Below are positions 9,803 to 18,389 of a stretch of 64,000 nucleotides of DNA, piece by piece. Every line of letters starts with the position of its first letter. Within the stretch, counting starts at the first letter, position 1. Position numbers and translations under genes: made by a program. Source of the stretch: Amycolatopsis lexingtonensis (GTDB taxonomy: Bacteria; Actinomycetota; Actinomycetes; Mycobacteriales; Pseudonocardiaceae); contig NZ_JADBEG010000001.1 in assembly GCF_014873755.1 (NCBI RefSeq), forward strand, positions 10,361,001 to 10,425,000, written 5' to 3'. The notes below the pieces were generated by a model, which ran no database searches, was not told where the DNA came from, and was given only the letters and a program-made list of their open reading frames with translations.

Positions 9803-11610
9803 GCTTGAAGTCCGAAGCCGTCCCCGAGCTCGTCCCGCCCGCCCCCGAAGCACCCACCGGCCCGAAACGCTGGGCGTGGCAGGACACCGCCATCGGCGGC
9901 GGCTACCTGCTCTTCACGATCCTGCTCTACAACGGGCTCTGGTTCGACCTCAAGCGCGGCTACCTCTGGAACGGCGCGTCCGACCAGAGCCAGTGGGAGT
10001 GGTACTCCACGGTCGTCGCGAAGTCCGTGCTGCACTTCCAGAACCCGTTCACCACGGACCTGCAGAACTACCCGGACGGCGTGAACATGGCGGCGAACGC
10101 CGCGATGTTCGGCCTGAACATCCCGCTCGCGCCGATCACGCTGACCTTCGGCGCGACGCTCACCTGGGCCATCGTGCTGACCGCGGGCCTCGCCGGCACC
10201 GCGTTCGGCTGGTACTGGGTGTTTTCGCGCCACCTGGTGCCGAACCGGACCGCGGCCGCGATCGGCGGTGCCTTCTGCGGCTTCGCCCCGCCGATGATCT
10301 CGCACGGCAACGCGCACCCGAACTTCGTCGTGCTGTTCGTGCTGCCGTTCATCGCCCTCAAGACCATCCAGATCGCGCACGGCGAACGCCCGGTGCGCAA
10401 CGGGATCGTGCTCGGCGTCCTCGTCGCGTGGCAGATCCTGCTCGGTGAGGAACCGCTGGCGATCTTCGCGCTCACCTTCCTCGTCTTCGTGGTCTCCTAC
10501 CTCATCCCGCGCCGCGCGGAAATCCGCGGCATGCTGGCGCCGCTGGGCAAGGGCGTCGGCATCGGCGCGGTGGTCGCGCTGCTGATCGCCGGATTCCCGT
10601 TGTACTGGCAGTTCTTCGGCCCGTACAGCTTCCACTCCCTCCTGCACGGTTCGGCGGGCAACGACACCGCGGCCCTCACGCGCTTCGCGACGCAGTCGAT
10701 CGCCGGCAGCCCGGAAGCCGCCGCGGACGTCTCGATGAACCGCACCGAGGAGAACGCGTTCTTCGGCTGGCCGCTGATCGTGCTCATGGTCGTGCTCACG
10801 ATCTGGCTGTGGCGCGACGTCGTCGCGCGAGCGCTCGCGATCACGATGTACGTGATGGCCTTCCTGTCGCTGGGGGTCGAAATCACGGTGGCGCACGAGG
10901 ACACCGGCGTCCCCGGGCTGTGGAAGTGGCTGGGCCAGCTGCCGCTGCTGGACTCGCTGATCGAGTCGCGGCTCGCGATGGGCTGCATCCCCGTGGTCGG
11001 TGGGCTCCTGGCGATCGCGACGCACCGCGTCTGGACGGCGGCGGCCGAGCTGCCGCAACCGCTCGACGATAAACCGCGCTTCCCGCTGAAGATGCTCTGG
11101 GTCGGCGCCGTCGTCGCCGTGCTGCTGCCGATCGCGCCGACGGAGCTGGTGACGCACCAGCGCCCGCTTTCGCCGCCGTTCTTCGCCGACGGTATCTGGC
11201 GCCAGTACATCGCTCCCGGTGGCTCGCTGGTGCCCGTCCCGCTGCCGAGCACCGGCGAGGCCGAGCCGCTGCACTGGCAGGTCGACGCCGGTCTCGGCTA
11301 CCCGATGCCGGAGGGCTACTTCGTCGGCCCGACGTCGGCGGACGACCGCCGCGGCCGGTACGGCGCCGTCCCGCGGCCGACGTCGGACCTGTTCGCGGAG
11401 GTCGAGCGCACCGGCCAGGCCGCGAACATCACCGAAGCGGACCGCACCCTGGCACTGGCCGACCTGCGGTACTGGAAGGCCGACGTCCTCGTGGTCGGGC
11501 CGCGGCAGAACCAGGAAGCCCTCAAGTCCACAGTGGAACTGCTGCTGCGCAAGCCCGCGGAGTTCGTCGGCGGGGTGTGGATCTGGGACGTCCGCGCGCT
11601 GACGCCGTAA
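9799..11610 (+). CDS. Multi-pass membrane protein, GT-C glycosyltransferase-like
   Basis: This 603-aa protein has about ten hydrophobic helices from residue 28 to 440 and a C-terminal extracytoplasmic domain of about 150 residues. An acidic first loop with GASDQSQWEW, then NPFTTDLQNYPDGVNMAANA, resembles actinobacterial GT-C-type sugar transferases that use polyprenyl-phosphate sugars outside the membrane, where the loop acidic residue is catalytic. GTG at 9799 overlaps the serpin stop. The donor, acceptor and even transferase activity are unproven; a conserved membrane protein of unknown function is the cautious reading. Confidence 0.65.
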   Translation: MSLKSEAVPELVPPAPEAPTGPKRWAWQDTAIGGGYLLFTILLYNGLWFDLKRGYLWNGASDQSQWEWYSTVVAKSVLHFQNPFTTDLQNYPDGVNMAANAAMFGLNIPLAPITLTFGATLTWAIVLTAGLAGTAFGWYWVFSRHLVPNRTAAAIGGAFCGFAPPMISHGNAHPNFVVLFVLPFIALKTIQIAHGERPVRNGIVLGVLVAWQILLGEEPLAIFALTFLVFVVSYLIPRRAEIRGMLAPLGKGVGIGAVVALLIAGFPLYWQFFGPYSFHSLLHGSAGNDTAALTRFATQSIAGSPEAAADVSMNRTEENAFFGWPLIVLMVVLTIWLWRDVVARALAITMYVMAFLSLGVEITVAHEDTGVPGLWKWLGQLPLLDSLIESRLAMGCIPVVGGLLAIATHRVWTAAAELPQPLDDKPRFPLKMLWVGAVVAVLLPIAPTELVTHQRPLSPPFFADGIWRQYIAPGGSLVPVPLPSTGEAEPLHWQVDAGLGYPMPEGYFVGPTSADDRRGRYGAVPRPTSDLFAEVERTGQAANITEADRTLALADLRYWKADVLVVGPRQNQEALKSTVELLLRKPAEFVGGVWIWDVRALTP

Positions 11611-11620
11611 GCTGATCTCC

Positions 11621-12151
11621 GTGGACGAACAGGGGCGGCCCGAACCGCCGTTCGACGGCGGCGAAGCCGAGACCCTCCTCGGTTTCCTCGACTTCCACCG
11701 CGCGACCCTGGCCTGGAAGTGCGCCGGCCTGGACGCGGCGGGCCTGCGCGCGACGGTGCCGCCGGCCACGATGACCCTCGGGGGACTGCTCAAGCACCTG
11801 GCCTACGTGGAGGACAACTGGTTCTCCTTCGTGTGGTCCGGTCACGACCGGATGCCGCCGTTCGACGCGGTCGACTGGGCCGCGACCCCGGACTGGGACT
11901 GGGAGTCCGCCGCGGACGACACCGCGGAGCAGCTTCACAACCTATGGCAGAGCGCGGTGGACCGGTCGCGAGCCGCGGTGCGGGAAGCCCTGGCGGACGG
12001 CGACCTGACGCGGCGGGCCCGGCGTTCGCTGCGGGACGGCAACACGCCGACCCTGCGCTGGATCCTCGTCCACCTGGTCGAGGAGTACTCGCGCCACAAC
12101 GGCCACGCCGACTTCATCCGCGAGTCGATCGACGGCAGCACCGGGGAGTAG
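11621..12151 (+). CDS. DinB/DUF664 family protein
   Basis: This 176-aa four-helix DinB-like protein shows TLLGFLDFHRATLAWKC, the GGLLKHLAYVEDNWF block with the first metal-ligand His, and LVEEYSRHNGHADFIRE with the C-terminal His pair typical of the DinB/mycothiol-dependent S-transferase fold. Such proteins often use mycothiol or metal for detoxification; the reaction is not predictable here. The GTG at 11621 is preceded by TAAGCT at 11608-11613, seven bases away, which includes the stop of the upstream gene. A leaderless internal promoter is therefore likely. Confidence 0.82.
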   Translation: MDEQGRPEPPFDGGEAETLLGFLDFHRATLAWKCAGLDAAGLRATVPPATMTLGGLLKHLAYVEDNWFSFVWSGHDRMPPFDAVDWAATPDWDWESAADDTAEQLHNLWQSAVDRSRAAVREALADGDLTRRARRSLRDGNTPTLRWILVHLVEEYSRHNGHADFIRESIDGSTGE

Positions 12152-12171
12152 TCACTCTCGGCGCCCAGCGC

Positions 12172-12252
12172 CCCAATGTGGCCTTCGGTGCGTCCCACGC
12201 ACCGAAGGCCACATTGGGTGCGTCTGACGCAACCAAGGCCACATTGGGGCGC
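12172..12252. repeat. Long inverted repeat with an extra arm between convergent genes
   Basis: A 22-base arm (12172-12193) and its exact reverse complement (12197-12218) flank a 3-base loop. A third partial arm (12235-12252) again carries AAGGCCACATTGGGGCGC and can pair with the left arm instead. The element fills the gap between two convergent genes, so it may work as a bidirectional terminator. There is no U-tract. Its perfect symmetry and alternative pairings also fit a dispersed repeat element. Confidence 0.8.
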
Positions 12253-12258
12253 TTGGAG

Positions 12259-12708
12259 CTAACCGAGGACTTCGCCCGCGAGCCGGCTCAGGTAGCCCGC
12301 GAACCGTTCGCGGTCTTCGGCGGGCCAGTGCCCCACCAGGGCGTCGAACGCCTGGCGCTGGTGGGCCTGCGAAGCCGCGAGGAACTCCCTGGCCTGGTCG
12401 GTGAGTGTCAGCACGGCCCGGCGCGCGTCGCGGGTCGACGTCGAGCGCGTCACGAAGCCGTCGCGGGCCGCTTCGGTCGTCATCCGGCTGGCCACCGAGC
12501 GGTCGATGCCCAGCTGGCGGGCCACGTCCGCGACGGTGACCTCGTCGGCCGCGGCGCCGTCGATCGCCTGGATGACGAAGAGGTTCGGCACCGTCCACGT
12601 CGGCGGCGCGTCGGCGGCGAAGCGCTCGACGACGTCCGGGGCCCACTGGCGGGCCCAGTGGCGGACCAGGCGGAAGAGGGCGGGGCCGCCGTCGCTTGAT
12701 GTGTGCAC
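12259..12708 (-). CDS. MarR-family transcriptional regulator
   Basis: This 149-aa winged-helix MarR protein shows WTVPNLFVIQAIDG, then ADVARQLGIDRSVASRMTTEAARDGFVTRSTSTRDARRAVLTLTD with the wing Asp/Arg pair that contacts DNA. It is divergent from an MFS drug exporter whose start is only 24 bases away, so it probably represses both genes until a substrate-like ligand binds. The GTG at 12708 is chosen because TATACC (12721-12716) lies 7 bases upstream on the minus strand, a leaderless arrangement. Confidence 0.88.
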   Translation of the reverse strand: MHTSSDGGPALFRLVRHWARQWAPDVVERFAADAPPTWTVPNLFVIQAIDGAAADEVTVADVARQLGIDRSVASRMTTEAARDGFVTRSTSTRDARRAVLTLTDQAREFLAASQAHQRQAFDALVGHWPAEDRERFAGYLSRLAGEVLG

Positions 12709-12738
12709 AACGCACGGTATAACGTGTGCTTTATGCAC
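12703..12738. promoter_or_regulatory. Overlapping divergent -10 boxes and MarR operator
   Basis: The minus-strand TATACC (12721-12716) and plus-strand TATAAC (12718-12723) share four bases, so the MarR and MFS promoters cannot both be occupied. The surrounding 36 bases form an imperfect palindrome beginning GTGCACAA and ending TTTATGCAC, centred on the shared TATA. This is the likely MarR operator. Confidence 0.6.
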
Positions 12739-14091
12739 GCATCTCGGAACCTCGCGTTCGCCGGGCTTTTGCTCGGCATGGCGATGGCCCAGCTCGACGG
12801 CCTGATCGTCACCGCGGCCCTGCCCTCGATCGGCGCCGACCTGCACGCCCGCACCGGCCTGGTCGCAGTGACCGCCGCCGGGCTGCTGACCCTGACCGTC
12901 GCGACCCCGCTGCACGGCAGGCTCGGCGACCTCCACGGCCGGCGCGCGTCCTTCGCCGCGTCGGTCCTCGTGTTCGCCGCCGCCTCCGCGTGGTGCGCCG
13001 CCGCGCCCGACGTCGGGTCGCTGATCGCCGCCCGCGCACTGCAGGGGCTGGGCGGGAGCGGCCTGGTCGTCACGGCGATGAGTGGGCTCGGCGAGTTGTT
13101 CGAGCGCGACGAATTGCTGCGCCGCCAGGGCTGGCAGACCGCCGTCTTCGCGGCCGCGACCCTCGGCGGCCCGCCGCTGGGCGGGCTGCTCGCGGCCGGT
13201 CCCGGCTGGCGGTGGATCTTCCTGGTCAACCTGCCGCTGTGCGTGCCCGCCCTCGTGCTCGGGTGGTGCGGGCTGCCCGCGAAACCCCGCGGCACCAAGG
13301 AGAAGCTCGACGTGCCGGGCGGCGCGCTGCTGGCCGTCGCGGGCGCCGCGGTGGTCGCGCTGGGCACCTTCGAGCGGCTCGCCCGGAGTCCACTGTGGAC
13401 GCCGCTGCTGGTCGCGACCGCCGTCGTGACCGGGTTCCTGTTCGTCCGAAGGCAGCGCCGCACGGCGAGCCCGCTGATCTCGCCGAAGGTCTTCGCGGAC
13501 GCCGTCCTCAAGCGCGCGGTGGTGGTCAACGGCCTCGCGGGCGCCGCGCTCTACGGCACCTTCACCTACGTCGCGCTGGTCGCCGCGCTCGGCTCCGGCG
13601 CCGCGGGCACCGGGCTGCTGCTCGTCGCGATGACCGCCGGGCAGCTCGCGCTTTCCGCGTCCTTCGCCGCGCTGGCCCGACGGCACCCGGATATGACGGC
13701 GTGGGGCCGCGCCGGCTGCCTGCTCGGCACGGCGGGGCTCGCCGCGATCGCCGCCGCGGCCGCGCTGGACGGCGCACCGTGGCTGCTCGCCCCGGGGCTG
13801 TTCGCGATCGGCGCCGCGTTCGCCGTCTGCACGTCCGCCTACACCGTGCTGGGCCAGACGCGGGCGGACCGCGCGCTGCTGGGCGTCACGCTGGGGTCGT
13901 TGACCTTCGCCAGGCAGGCGGGCGGGCTTGCGGGGGCCGCGGTGTTCGGCTGGCTGGCGCTGGCCGCGACCGGCGGGCTGGCCGCGCCGGGCCTGACCGT
14001 CGTGTTCGCGGGCGCGGCCGCGGTCCTGCTGGCGGCCTGGCTCACTGCGCCCGCTGTCACGTCTCCGGAGGCCGTCTCGTCCTCCTCGTGA
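12733..14091 (+). CDS. MFS multidrug exporter, DHA2/EmrB-QacA type
   Basis: This 452-aa polytopic protein has about 13-14 helices. Signatures include AQLDGLIVTAALPSIGADLHA (motif D1 region), GRLGDLHGRR (motif A between helices 2 and 3), ARALQGLGGSGLV and GPPLGGLL (motif C, antiporter class). It should export drugs in exchange for protons. The ATG at 12733 sits 9 bases after TATAAC. The divergent MarR gene is the obvious regulator. The 3' end contains the promoter of the next gene. Confidence 0.88.
   Translation: MHASRNLAFAGLLLGMAMAQLDGLIVTAALPSIGADLHARTGLVAVTAAGLLTLTVATPLHGRLGDLHGRRASFAASVLVFAAASAWCAAAPDVGSLIAARALQGLGGSGLVVTAMSGLGELFERDELLRRQGWQTAVFAAATLGGPPLGGLLAAGPGWRWIFLVNLPLCVPALVLGWCGLPAKPRGTKEKLDVPGGALLAVAGAAVVALGTFERLARSPLWTPLLVATAVVTGFLFVRRQRRTASPLISPKVFADAVLKRAVVVNGLAGAALYGTFTYVALVAALGSGAAGTGLLLVAMTAGQLALSASFAALARRHPDMTAWGRAGCLLGTAGLAAIAAAAALDGAPWLLAPGLFAIGAAFAVCTSAYTVLGQTRADRALLGVTLGSLTFARQAGGLAGAAVFGWLALAATGGLAAPGLTVVFAGAAAVLLAAWLTAPAVTSPEAVSSSS
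14055..14081 (+). promoter_or_regulatory. ECF41-type promoter for the CMD gene
   Basis: TGTCACG (14055-14061), a spacer of exactly 16 bases and CGTC (14078-14081) reproduce the TGTCACA-N16-CGTC promoter described for ECF41 sigma factors. It lies in the last codons of the MFS gene, about 32 bases before the decarboxylase-like gene start. An ECF41 sigma gene is encoded 1.4 kb downstream on the other strand. Confidence 0.7.
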
Positions 14092-14113
14092 CCGAGACGA
14101 AGGAGAACGGACA

Positions 14114-14680
14114 ATGCCGCGCATCCCCGCGAAGAAGAGCACCGAAGCCGGACCGATCCTCAAGCTGTGCTACCGGATCGCTGGCCGCCGCTACGGCGCC
14201 GTGCCCGAGCCGATGGCCGTCGTCGCGCACCACCCCGGCCTGCTGCGCGCGAACCTCGCGCACGAACTGCTGGTGGAGCGCGCCTCCAAGCGGCTGCCGG
14301 TCAGCGTCCGGGAGCTCGCCGTCTACCGGGTCGCGACCCGCATCGGCTGCTCGTGGTGCGTCGACTTCGGCACCATGCTGCAGAAGCACGACGGCCTGGA
14401 CATCGACCGGCTGAAGCAGATCGACGACTACGCGACCTCGCCCGCGTTCAGCCGCCAGGAACGGCTCGCGATCGCCTACGCCGACGCGATTTCCGGCGAG
14501 CGGGTCACGGTCACCGACGAGCAGGTCGCCGAGCTCGAGCGCGAGTTCGGCCGCGAAGGCGTCGTCGAGCTGACCTACCAGATCGCGCTCGAGAACTCCC
14601 GCGCCCGGATGAACAGCGCGCTCGGCATCGTCGACCAGGGCTTCACCTCGGGCGACGCCTGCCGCGTCCCGCTCCCGTAG
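14114..14680 (+). CDS. Carboxymuconolactone decarboxylase/AhpD-like protein
   Basis: This 188-aa helical protein of the CMD/AhpD family has a redox CxxC at Cys79/Cys82 (IGCSWCVDFG) followed by DRLKQIDDYATSP and ERLAIAYADAIS. Members with CxxC are thiol-disulfide reductases or peroxidases; the decarboxylase activity of the founder is not implied. AAGGAG at 14100 supports the ATG at 14114. An ECF41-type promoter lies directly upstream, and CMD proteins are a recurrent target class of ECF41 sigma factors, so this gene is probably part of the regulon of the nearby sigma gene. Confidence 0.88.
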   Translation: MPRIPAKKSTEAGPILKLCYRIAGRRYGAVPEPMAVVAHHPGLLRANLAHELLVERASKRLPVSVRELAVYRVATRIGCSWCVDFGTMLQKHDGLDIDRLKQIDDYATSPAFSRQERLAIAYADAISGERVTVTDEQVAELEREFGREGVVELTYQIALENSRARMNSALGIVDQGFTSGDACRVPLP

Positions 14681-14743
14681 GACACCGGGGATCGGACCCC
14701 GGGTGGACGCGCCACCGGGGTCCGCCGCGGGACCGTTCTCCGC

Positions 14744-15514
14744 ATGCACCTCGTCGCCAGTGAACGGATCAAGCTCTTCAGCATCGCCACGCCCTGGGTG
14801 TGCGGTCTTTTCGCGCTCGTCGCGCTGGCCTTCCCGGCCGCGCTCACGGCGCTCACCGCCACCGAGTCCCGGCTGCCGCCCACCGTCGCGAGCACCCAGT
14901 TCGGCTACCAGCTCGCGCTGGTCGCGGTGCTGCTGCTGGGAGCGCTCGCGGTGACGAGCGAGTACCACTCCGGCACGATCCACGGCACCTTCCAAGCCGT
15001 GCCGAGCCGGACGCCGGTGCTGCTGGCCAAGGCCGCGCTCGTCGCCGGCTACGCGTTCGGGATCGGTGAGGTGGCGGCGTTCGCGGCCTGGCTGGTCGCG
15101 CGGGTGCTCGCCCCGGACGCCGACCTGGCCCTGGACAGCGCCGCGGACTGGACGATCGTCGCCGGCACCGGCCCGGTGTTCGCGCTGGCCGCCGTCTGCG
15201 GGGTCGGCGTCGGCCTGGTCGTGCGCCACACCGCCGGGGCGGTCGCGGTGCTGGTCGCCTACCCGCTGATGGCGGAGAACGTCGTCCAGCTGATCCCGCG
15301 GGCCGGGCACGCGATCCACCGGTGGCTGCCGCTGAACGCCGTCACGAAGTTCCTCAGCGGCACCGGTGAGGCGAACGCGGGCCGCGACGGCGGCAACGCG
15401 ACGGTGCTGTCCGACTCGCCGCTGCCGCCGGGCTGGGCGCTGGCCTACTTCGGTGCCTTCGCCGCGCTGCTGCTGGCGGGCGGGATCACGCAGGCGCGTC
15501 GCCGGGACGCGTGA
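14744..15514 (+). CDS. ABC-2-like membrane permease without adjacent ATPase
   Basis: This 256-aa protein has six hydrophobic helices. Its first segment (HLVASERIKLFSIATPWV) and the SEYHSGTIHGTFQAVPSR block after helix 2 are typical of ABC-2 permeases of actinobacterial export systems. No ATP-binding partner is encoded nearby, so it may pair with a distant ATPase. Its 3' end overlaps the 3' end of the convergent sigma gene by 29 bases. The ATG is supported by the hydrophobic layout only; the ribosome-binding site is weak. Confidence 0.75.
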   Translation: MHLVASERIKLFSIATPWVCGLFALVALAFPAALTALTATESRLPPTVASTQFGYQLALVAVLLLGALAVTSEYHSGTIHGTFQAVPSRTPVLLAKAALVAGYAFGIGEVAAFAAWLVARVLAPDADLALDSAADWTIVAGTGPVFALAAVCGVGVGLVVRHTAGAVAVLVAYPLMAENVVQLIPRAGHAIHRWLPLNAVTKFLSGTGEANAGRDGGNATVLSDSPLPPGWALAYFGAFAALLLAGGITQARRRDA

Positions 15515-16439
15515 TCCGGGCCAGCTTGTCCGGGTTGACGACGTCGTAGATCGCCACGATCTTCCCGTCGCGGATGGTGACCGACTGCACGTGCTCGTCG
15601 AGCGGGAGGAAGCCGTCGCGGCCCGGCTGCGGGGCGAGGTACATGCCCAGGTCGCCGTTGACGAGCACCGGCGCGCCGTCGAGCAGCGTCCCTGGCGCGT
15701 ACTTGCGGGTGAGGCCGACGAAGAACCGGGCGATCTTGTCCGGGCCCAGGATGAGCTGGCGGGCGGTGCGGCCCTTGCCGTTCGAGTCGCCGATGAGCAC
15801 GACGTCCGGGGCCAGCAGCTCCGTCATCGCCTGGATGTCGCCGGCCTGCAGCGCGATGACGAACTTCTCGAGGATCTTCGCCTGGTCGTCCAGCGGCACC
15901 CGCGGCGCCGGGTCGGCGTCGGCGAGGGCCTTGCGGCCGCGGGACGCGTGCTGGCGCGCGGCCTCGACCGACACGCCGAGCGCGTCCGCGATCTCCGAGA
16001 ACGGCACCGAGAAGGCGTCGTGCAGCACGAACGCGACGCGCTGCTCCGGGGTCAGCTTGTCGAGCACGACCAGTGCGGCCATCCGCAGCCCGTCGTCACG
16101 CACGGCGACTTCCAGGGGGTCTTCGCTCACCGGGCGCCCGAACGGGGTGACGACCGGCTCGGGCAGCCAGTTGCCGACGTACTTCTCGCGCTGGGCCGCG
16201 GCCGACTTCAGCCGGTCGAGGCAGATCCGGCCGACGACCGTGGTGAGCCAGCCCCGCAGGTCGCGGATGGCCGCGCGGCCGGCGTCGTCGAGCCCGGCCA
16301 GCCGCAGCCAGGACTCCTGGACCGCGTCCTCGGCGTCGGCGCGGGTGCCGGTCAGCCGGTAGGCGACCCCGATCAGGTGAGACCGGTGGGCGGCGAACTC
16401 CTCGGCGAGGGTGTCCTGGGCGGTGGGCGTGGTGGCCAT
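15486..16439 (-). CDS. sigJ: ECF41 family sigma factor (SigJ-like)
   Basis: This 317-aa extracytoplasmic-function sigma factor has region 2 (AYRLTGTRADAEDAVQESWLRL), region 4 (LDKLTPEQRVAFVLHDAF...SEIADALGVSVEAARQHASR), the ECF41 linker motif YVGNWLPEP, and a C-terminal SnoaL-like domain ending in VNPDKL. In this group the C-terminal domain replaces a separate anti-sigma factor and tunes activity. The ATG at 16439 starts MATTPTAQD. Likely target: the ECF41 promoter before the CMD-family gene at 14114. It is divergent from dnaG. A second SigJ-like gene occurs at 34820. Confidence 0.92.
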   Translation of the reverse strand: MATTPTAQDTLAEEFAAHRSHLIGVAYRLTGTRADAEDAVQESWLRLAGLDDAGRAAIRDLRGWLTTVVGRICLDRLKSAAAQREKYVGNWLPEPVVTPFGRPVSEDPLEVAVRDDGLRMAALVVLDKLTPEQRVAFVLHDAFSVPFSEIADALGVSVEAARQHASRGRKALADADPAPRVPLDDQAKILEKFVIALQAGDIQAMTELLAPDVVLIGDSNGKGRTARQLILGPDKIARFFVGLTRKYAPGTLLDGAPVLVNGDLGMYLAPQPGRDGFLPLDEHVQSVTIRDGKIVAIYDVVNPDKLARITRPGDAPA

Positions 16440-16467
16440 GCCCCGAGTGTGCCGCAAACGGCGAGAC

Positions 16468-16473
16468 TAGAGT
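16468..16473 (+). promoter_or_regulatory. Leaderless -10 box of dnaG
   Basis: TAGAGT is followed by 7 bases and the GTG start of dnaG at 16481. It fixes the start at MAGRIRESD rather than the GTG at 16472. Confidence 0.6.
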
Positions 16474-16480
16474 GGGTGGC

Positions 16481-18388
16481 GTGGCAGGACGGATTCGGGA
16501 GAGCGACATCGCGGAGGTGCGCGAGCGGAACCGGATCGACGAGGTCGTCGGGGAGTACGTGGCACTGCGCCGCGCCGGTGGGGGCAGCCTGAAGGGCCTC
16601 TGCCCGTTCCACAACGAGAAGACCCCGTCGTTCAACGTCCGCCCGACGCACGGCACTTTCCACTGCTTCGGCTGTGGCGAGGGCGGTGACGTGATCAAGT
16701 TCATCCAGAAGATCGACCTGATCTCGTTCGTGGAGGCCGTCGAGCGGCTGGCCGACCGGGTCGGCATCCGGCTCACCTACGAGGGCGGCGGCGCGACGAT
16801 CCAGCGCGACCGCGGCAGCCGCACCCGGCTGGTCGAGGCGCACCGCGTCGCGCAGGAGTTCTACGCCGAGCAGCTGAACACCGACGAAGCGCGCGCGGCG
16901 CGGGACTTCCTGTCCGAGCGCGGCTTCGACGCCGCCGCGGCGAAGACCTTCGGCTGCGGCTACGCGCCCGGCGGGTGGGACAAGCTGACGAAGTACCTGC
17001 TGACCCGCGGCTTCGAGGTCAAGGAGCTGCTCACCGCGGGGCTGTCCAAGGAGGGCCAGCGCGGCCCGATGGACCGCTTCCACCGGCGGCTGGTCTGGCC
17101 GATCCGGGACGTCGGCAACGACGTCGTCGGCTTCGGCGCGCGGCGGCTGTTCGACGACGACCGGATCTCGGCGAAGTACCTCAACACCGCCGAGTCGCCG
17201 ATCTACAAGAAGTCGCAGGTCATGTTCGGCCTCGACCTGGCCAAGCGCGAGATCGCGAAGCGGCACCAGGTCGTCGTGGTCGAGGGCTACACCGACGTGA
17301 TGGCGATGCACGCGGCGGGGGTGCCGACGGCGGTCGCGTCGTCCGGCACGGCGTTCGGCGAGGACCACATGAAGGTGCTGCGCCGGCTAATGATGGACGA
17401 CGACGCCTTCCGCGGCGAAGTCATCTTCACCTTCGACGGTGACGAAGCGGGGCAGAAGGCCGCGCTCAAGGCGTTCGAGGGCGACCAGACGTTCGCCGGC
17501 CAGACGTACATCGCGGTCGCGCCGGACGGCATGGACCCCTGCGAGCTGCGCCTGGCCAAGGGCGACAGCGCGGTGAAGGACCTGGTCGCGCGGCGCACCC
17601 CGCTGTTCGAGTTCGTCATCCGCAGCACGCTCAAGAACTACGACCTCGACTCGGTCGACGGCCAGGTCGCGGCGCTGCAGAAGACCGTGCCGATGGTGGC
17701 GTCGATCAAGGACCGCGCGGCCCGCGACGGCTACGCGTCGAAGCTCGCCTGGTGGGTGGGCTGGCAGGACGTCGCGCAGGTGGTCAACCGGGTCCGCGGC
17801 AGCGCGGGCGCGACCGACAAGCGCGGCGGGGCGCCGTTGCGCCAGCCCGCGCGCGGCCAGCAGGCCGCCCCGGCGGCGCCGACCCAGGACGTGGCCCGGC
17901 CGGCCCCGAAGGACCCGCGGTTCGCGGTGCAGCGCGAGGCGCTGAAGGCCGCGCTGCAGCAGCCCGCGATCGCTGGGCCGGAGTACGACGCGCTGCCGCT
18001 GGAGGCGTTCACGCATCCGGTGTACGTGGCGGTCCACGAGGCGGTGCTGAAGGCGGGCGGCGCGGGTTCGGGCCTGACCGGCCCGGCGCTGCTGGACGCG
18101 GCGGCCCCGCACTGTCCGGAAGGGACGGTCCGGCGGGTGCTGTCGGAACTGGCCGTGGAACCGTTGCAGGCCAAGGACGAAGTCGACTCGCGGTACATCT
18201 CGTCGATCCTCGCGCGGCTGCAGGAGAGCCTCGTCGGGCGGCAGATCGCGGAGATCAAGGGCAAGCTGCAGCGGCTGTCGCCGGTCGAAGCGCCGGACGA
18301 CTACCGCGCGCTGTTCGGCGACCTCGTCGCGCTGGAGCAGTACAAGAAGTCGCTGGGCGAGCAGGCGGCCGCCGGCGCGTGGGGCTGA
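16481..18388 (+). CDS. dnaG: DNA primase
   Basis: This 635-aa primase makes RNA primers for DNA replication. The N-terminal CHC2 zinc ribbon has Cys41, His44, Cys62 and Cys65 (CPFHNEKTPSF, HCFGCGEGGD). The TOPRIM catalytic core has EGYTDVM (Glu near 268) and the metal-binding DGDEAG (Asp near 319). The C-terminal region (after about 450, with a Pro/Ala-rich linker) is the DnaB-interaction domain. Length and order are normal for actinobacteria. A leaderless -10 box precedes the GTG start. The downstream 173-aa gene starts one base after the stop. Confidence 0.95.
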   Translation: MAGRIRESDIAEVRERNRIDEVVGEYVALRRAGGGSLKGLCPFHNEKTPSFNVRPTHGTFHCFGCGEGGDVIKFIQKIDLISFVEAVERLADRVGIRLTYEGGGATIQRDRGSRTRLVEAHRVAQEFYAEQLNTDEARAARDFLSERGFDAAAAKTFGCGYAPGGWDKLTKYLLTRGFEVKELLTAGLSKEGQRGPMDRFHRRLVWPIRDVGNDVVGFGARRLFDDDRISAKYLNTAESPIYKKSQVMFGLDLAKREIAKRHQVVVVEGYTDVMAMHAAGVPTAVASSGTAFGEDHMKVLRRLMMDDDAFRGEVIFTFDGDEAGQKAALKAFEGDQTFAGQTYIAVAPDGMDPCELRLAKGDSAVKDLVARRTPLFEFVIRSTLKNYDLDSVDGQVAALQKTVPMVASIKDRAARDGYASKLAWWVGWQDVAQVVNRVRGSAGATDKRGGAPLRQPARGQQAAPAAPTQDVARPAPKDPRFAVQREALKAALQQPAIAGPEYDALPLEAFTHPVYVAVHEAVLKAGGAGSGLTGPALLDAAAPHCPEGTVRRVLSELAVEPLQAKDEVDSRYISSILARLQESLVGRQIAEIKGKLQRLSPVEAPDDYRALFGDLVALEQYKKSLGEQAAAGAWG

Positions 18389-18389
18389 G

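Noticed and set aside
14744..15514. Complete ABC transporter with the 256-aa permease
   Set aside because: No ATP-binding cassette gene lies beside it. The only ABC ATPase in the window belongs to the unit at 3.0-4.7 kb.
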